Positions 4,956 through 5,986 of a stretch of 5,986 bases of DNA are shown one piece after another (positions within the stretch are counted from its first letter, which is position 1; each line of letters starts with the position of its first letter). The notes below the pieces were generated by a model. That model was given only the letters and a program-made list of their open reading frames with translations. It searched no databases and was not told where the DNA came from. Position numbers and translations under genes: made by a program. Location: NCBI GenBank assembly GCA_937893415.1, contig CALBWZ010000023.1, positions 1 to 5,986 on the forward strand. Direction: 5' to 3'. This stretch comes from an uncultured Comamonadaceae bacterium (GTDB taxonomy: Bacteria > Pseudomonadota > Gammaproteobacteria > Burkholderiales > Burkholderiaceae_C).

Positions 4956-5986
4956 TTAATAAACTGCAGTTGGCGTTTGCGTCTGCGTTTGCGTCTGCGC
5001 TTGCGTTTGGGCGCGTCTAGTCAAACGACCCACACCTAACGCCAAGCCCACAGAAGCAAACAGCACCAACGCGGCACCGGCTAGGGTTGCTTGGTAACGC
5101 CCAGCGTCCATCAGCGCACCGAATACAAGCGGCGACAAGGCAAAGCCAACGTCTAGGCCTGAGTACACCGTGCCATAAACCCGACCCGTTGAAGATGCAG
5201 GTGTGGCTTTGCGAATCATCATGTCGCGGCTTGGCCCGCCAACTCCCACTGCAAAACCAGTGGCGGCCAGACCCAACATGGTCCCAGTGGCTCCCAACAC
5301 TGACGTGGCGCACAACAACAACAGGGCGGCGCCTGCAGCCATCGCGTAGGCCACGACGCGATCACTGTATGCGGCCTTCTTAACCGCCACCCAGCCACCG
5401 ACCAACATACCCACAGCAGCACTTACCATATAGGCCGACAGCGTCATAGATGCGGCCTCAAAACTAACGCCGTGAAGCTGTTGCAAGATAGAAGGGGCAA
5501 ATGTTTGTATCACTGCCAGCGTCATGGTGGACAACATGAAGAAGCCAAAACACCACCACACGACTGCCAACTTCATGTAGGCCAGTGGGTGCTCTGTAGA
5601 AGCGACATAACGTGTATCGGCAGCACGACTTTTGGCCGTAGAAGTGGCCAAACGTTCGCGGTTGGCCCACAGCACCCACAGCACCAATACATATAACAGC
5701 GCAGCACACCAATAAGCCACGCGCCAATTGGCCACTGCAGAAATACCCACCAAAAAGACGGGGGCCAGCGCCCAACCTAAATTGCCGGTTAAACCGTGAG
5801 CGCTGAAGGCGTAGCCTAAACGAGGCTCCGACACACGCTGGTTCAATATGGTGAAGTCGGCGGGGTGAAATGGTGCATTACCCAAACCCGCCAACAGGGC
5901 TGTCAGAACCAGCCCGCTGTAACCGGTCGCTGTGGCTGCTGACACCGCAGCCAGCGCAAATATAACCATTGAAGCAAACAGCACCG
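4956..5986 (-). CDS. MFS transporter, N terminus cut by the window edge
   Basis: The visible 342 residues hold about ten hydrophobic segments, so the first one or two helices of a 12-helix major facilitator protein lie beyond the right edge. The GTG at 5984 is only the first in-frame possible start and is most likely an internal valine. Recognisable parts, in visible numbering, are LLAGLGNAPFHPADFTILNQ (30-49), similar to the FHP motif of fosmidomycin-resistance-like carriers, HGLTGNLGWALAPVF (63-77), a hydrophilic central loop (about 107-135), and GRVYGTVYSGLDVGFALSPL (267-286), typical of MFS helix 11. The C-terminal tail is RRAQTQAQTQTQTQTPTAVY, encoded by a hexamer repeat. It is an inner-membrane secondary carrier. 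The substrate is unknown, but the tight linkage to the TPP enzyme suggests that it moves that enzyme's substrate or product. Confidence 0.85.
   Translation of the reverse strand, partial: VLFASMVIFALAAVSAATATGYSGLVLTALLAGLGNAPFHPADFTILNQRVSEPRLGYAFSAHGLTGNLGWALAPVFLVGISAVANWRVAYWCAALLYVLVLWVLWANRERLATSTAKSRAADTRYVASTEHPLAYMKLAVVWWCFGFFMLSTMTLAVIQTFAPSILQQLHGVSFEAASMTLSAYMVSAAVGMLVGGWVAVKKAAYSDRVVAYAMAAGAALLLLCATSVLGATGTMLGLAATGFAVGVGGPSRDMMIRKATPASSTGRVYGTVYSGLDVGFALSPLVFGALMDAGRYQATLAGAALVLFASVGLALGVGRLTRRAQTQAQTQTQTQTPTAVY
4973..5008 (-). repeat. Hexamer tandem repeat encoding the QT-rich tail of the MFS transporter
   Basis: Six consecutive hexamers of the form GCGTTT, GCGTCT or GCGCTT (plus strand) alternate here. 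In frame they encode repeated Gln-Thr with one Gln-Ala, just before the stop codon. Because the unit is 6 bases, gain or loss of units keeps the frame and only changes tail length. Confidence 0.9.

Overview
The window looks like chromosomal DNA of a betaproteobacterium, most likely Burkholderiales and perhaps Comamonadaceae-like. This rests on moderate GC content and on the run of a short coiled-coil protein, zapA, 6S RNA and a TauE/SafE permease, plus a SWIB-domain protein and an RraA-like gene nearby. The taxonomic call is an inference from gene content and was not checked by a search.

Left part (1-1939). A cobalamin riboswitch lies on the minus strand at about 58-265. It points out of the left edge, so the gene it controls is outside the window. 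Divergent from it, on the plus strand, are a small coiled-coil protein (TIGR02449/ZapB-like) and ZapA, which overlap by 4 bases (ATGA). ZapA is followed by 6S RNA (ssrS, about 877-1050), which has its own TATAAT box and a well-paired closing stem. A TauE/SafE membrane permease follows, starting at 1103. A longer in-frame start for the permease would run through the 6S RNA and is rejected.

Middle (1940-3210). An RraA-family gene (HMG/CHA aldolase-like fold) lies on the minus strand. It is split by a one-base frameshift in a run of seven C (2231-2237), so it is either a pseudogene, a slippage site or a sequencing error. A stretch of about 370 bases without a convincing gene follows, very AT-rich in its right half. 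It leads into a plus-strand SWIB/MDM2-domain protein (2858-3139), which ends in a clear intrinsic terminator (3159-3194).

Right part (3210-5986). Two minus-strand genes 21 bases apart look like an operon: an MFS transporter (N terminus cut by the right edge) followed by a 574-residue thiamine-diphosphate enzyme related to acetolactate synthase and benzoylformate decarboxylase. Their common substrate cannot be read from the sequence. The transporter's C-terminal tail is encoded by a hexamer repeat (QTQTQT).

No mobile element, CRISPR array, phage gene or tRNA was seen. I did not find a clearly new multi-gene system. The observations most worth following are the RraA frameshift, the orphaned riboswitch at the edge and the uncharacterised transporter/TPP-enzyme pair.
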